Of a DNA stretch of 5,037 bases, positions 5,005 to 5,037 are shown one piece after another. The position numbers were made by a program, and so were the translations under genes. Location: the NCBI GenBank assembly GCA_005888695.1, contig VBBH01000173.1, positions 1-5,037 of the forward strand, in the 5' to 3' direction. The stretch comes from Candidatus Bathyarchaeota archaeon. Its GTDB lineage: Archaea; Thermoproteota; Bathyarchaeia; 40CM-2-53-6. The first letter of the stretch is position 1; the number at the start of each line of letters is the position of its first letter. The notes beneath the pieces are model-generated. The model did no database searches. It was given only the letters and a program-made list of their open reading frames with translations, and was not told the DNA's origin.

Positions 5005-5037
5005 CGTATACTTTTGCCGATTGATTCCATACGATTA

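Noticed and set aside
4977..5037. Possible C-terminal tail of a minus-strand gene (NRMESIGKSIREASYSTPA, then a stop)
   Set aside because: Only about 20 codons are visible with no family pattern, so it cannot be told from a chance open frame.
1..5037. CRISPR array, insertion sequence or defence island
   Set aside because: No regularly spaced repeats, transposase-like protein or terminal inverted repeats were seen. The ImmA/IrrE-like gene alone is not enough to call a mobile or defence element.

Overview
The window looks like chromosomal DNA of an archaeon. The evidence is a tRNA gene with no encoded CCA, TATA-like boxes at archaeal spacing upstream of several genes, frequent TTG starts with little Shine-Dalgarno signal, and a small Lrp/AsnC regulator. 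The gene content (a cut-off conserved protein with a ribbon-helix-helix-like start, a MerB-like protein, a membrane-anchored cyclophilin) would fit a soil or sediment member of Thermoproteota (Nitrososphaeria/Bathyarchaeia-like). That placement is inference only. No transposase, integrase, CRISPR array or plasmid gene is visible.

Layout, left to right. Positions 3-512 (+) hold the C-terminal part of a conserved hypothetical protein cut by the window edge. It converges on 552-1022 (-), a small stand-alone ImmA/IrrE-type zinc metallopeptidase with an HEIGH motif. Head to head with that gene, about 14 bp away, lies 1037-2743 (+), a full-length DUF885 family metallopeptidase-like protein with HEAVPGHH. 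Next is 2801-3232 (+), a one-wing Lrp/AsnC regulator preceded by a TATA box and a dyad symmetry element that suggests autoregulation. It converges, with only 4 bp between stops, on 3237-3932 (-), a cyclophilin-type peptidyl-prolyl isomerase with an N-terminal membrane anchor. Upstream on the same strand lies 4041-4763 (-), a MerB (alkylmercury lyase) homologue with all three catalytic residues. Upstream of that is tRNA-Arg(UCG) at 4850-4925 (-). The last 112 bases hold the tRNA promoter and a short palindrome.

The genes do not form one obvious operon or pathway. Most appear to have their own promoter. For the lrp, cyclophilin and MerB-like genes the TATA-like element is centred about 40-42 nt upstream of the start codon, which implies short leaders of about 15 nt. 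The points most worth checking are the MerB-like protein without other mer genes but with an added CxxC-like pair, the two zinc-hydrolase-like genes divided by a very short divergent gap, and the dyad over the predicted lrp start site. I see no convincing new multi-gene system.
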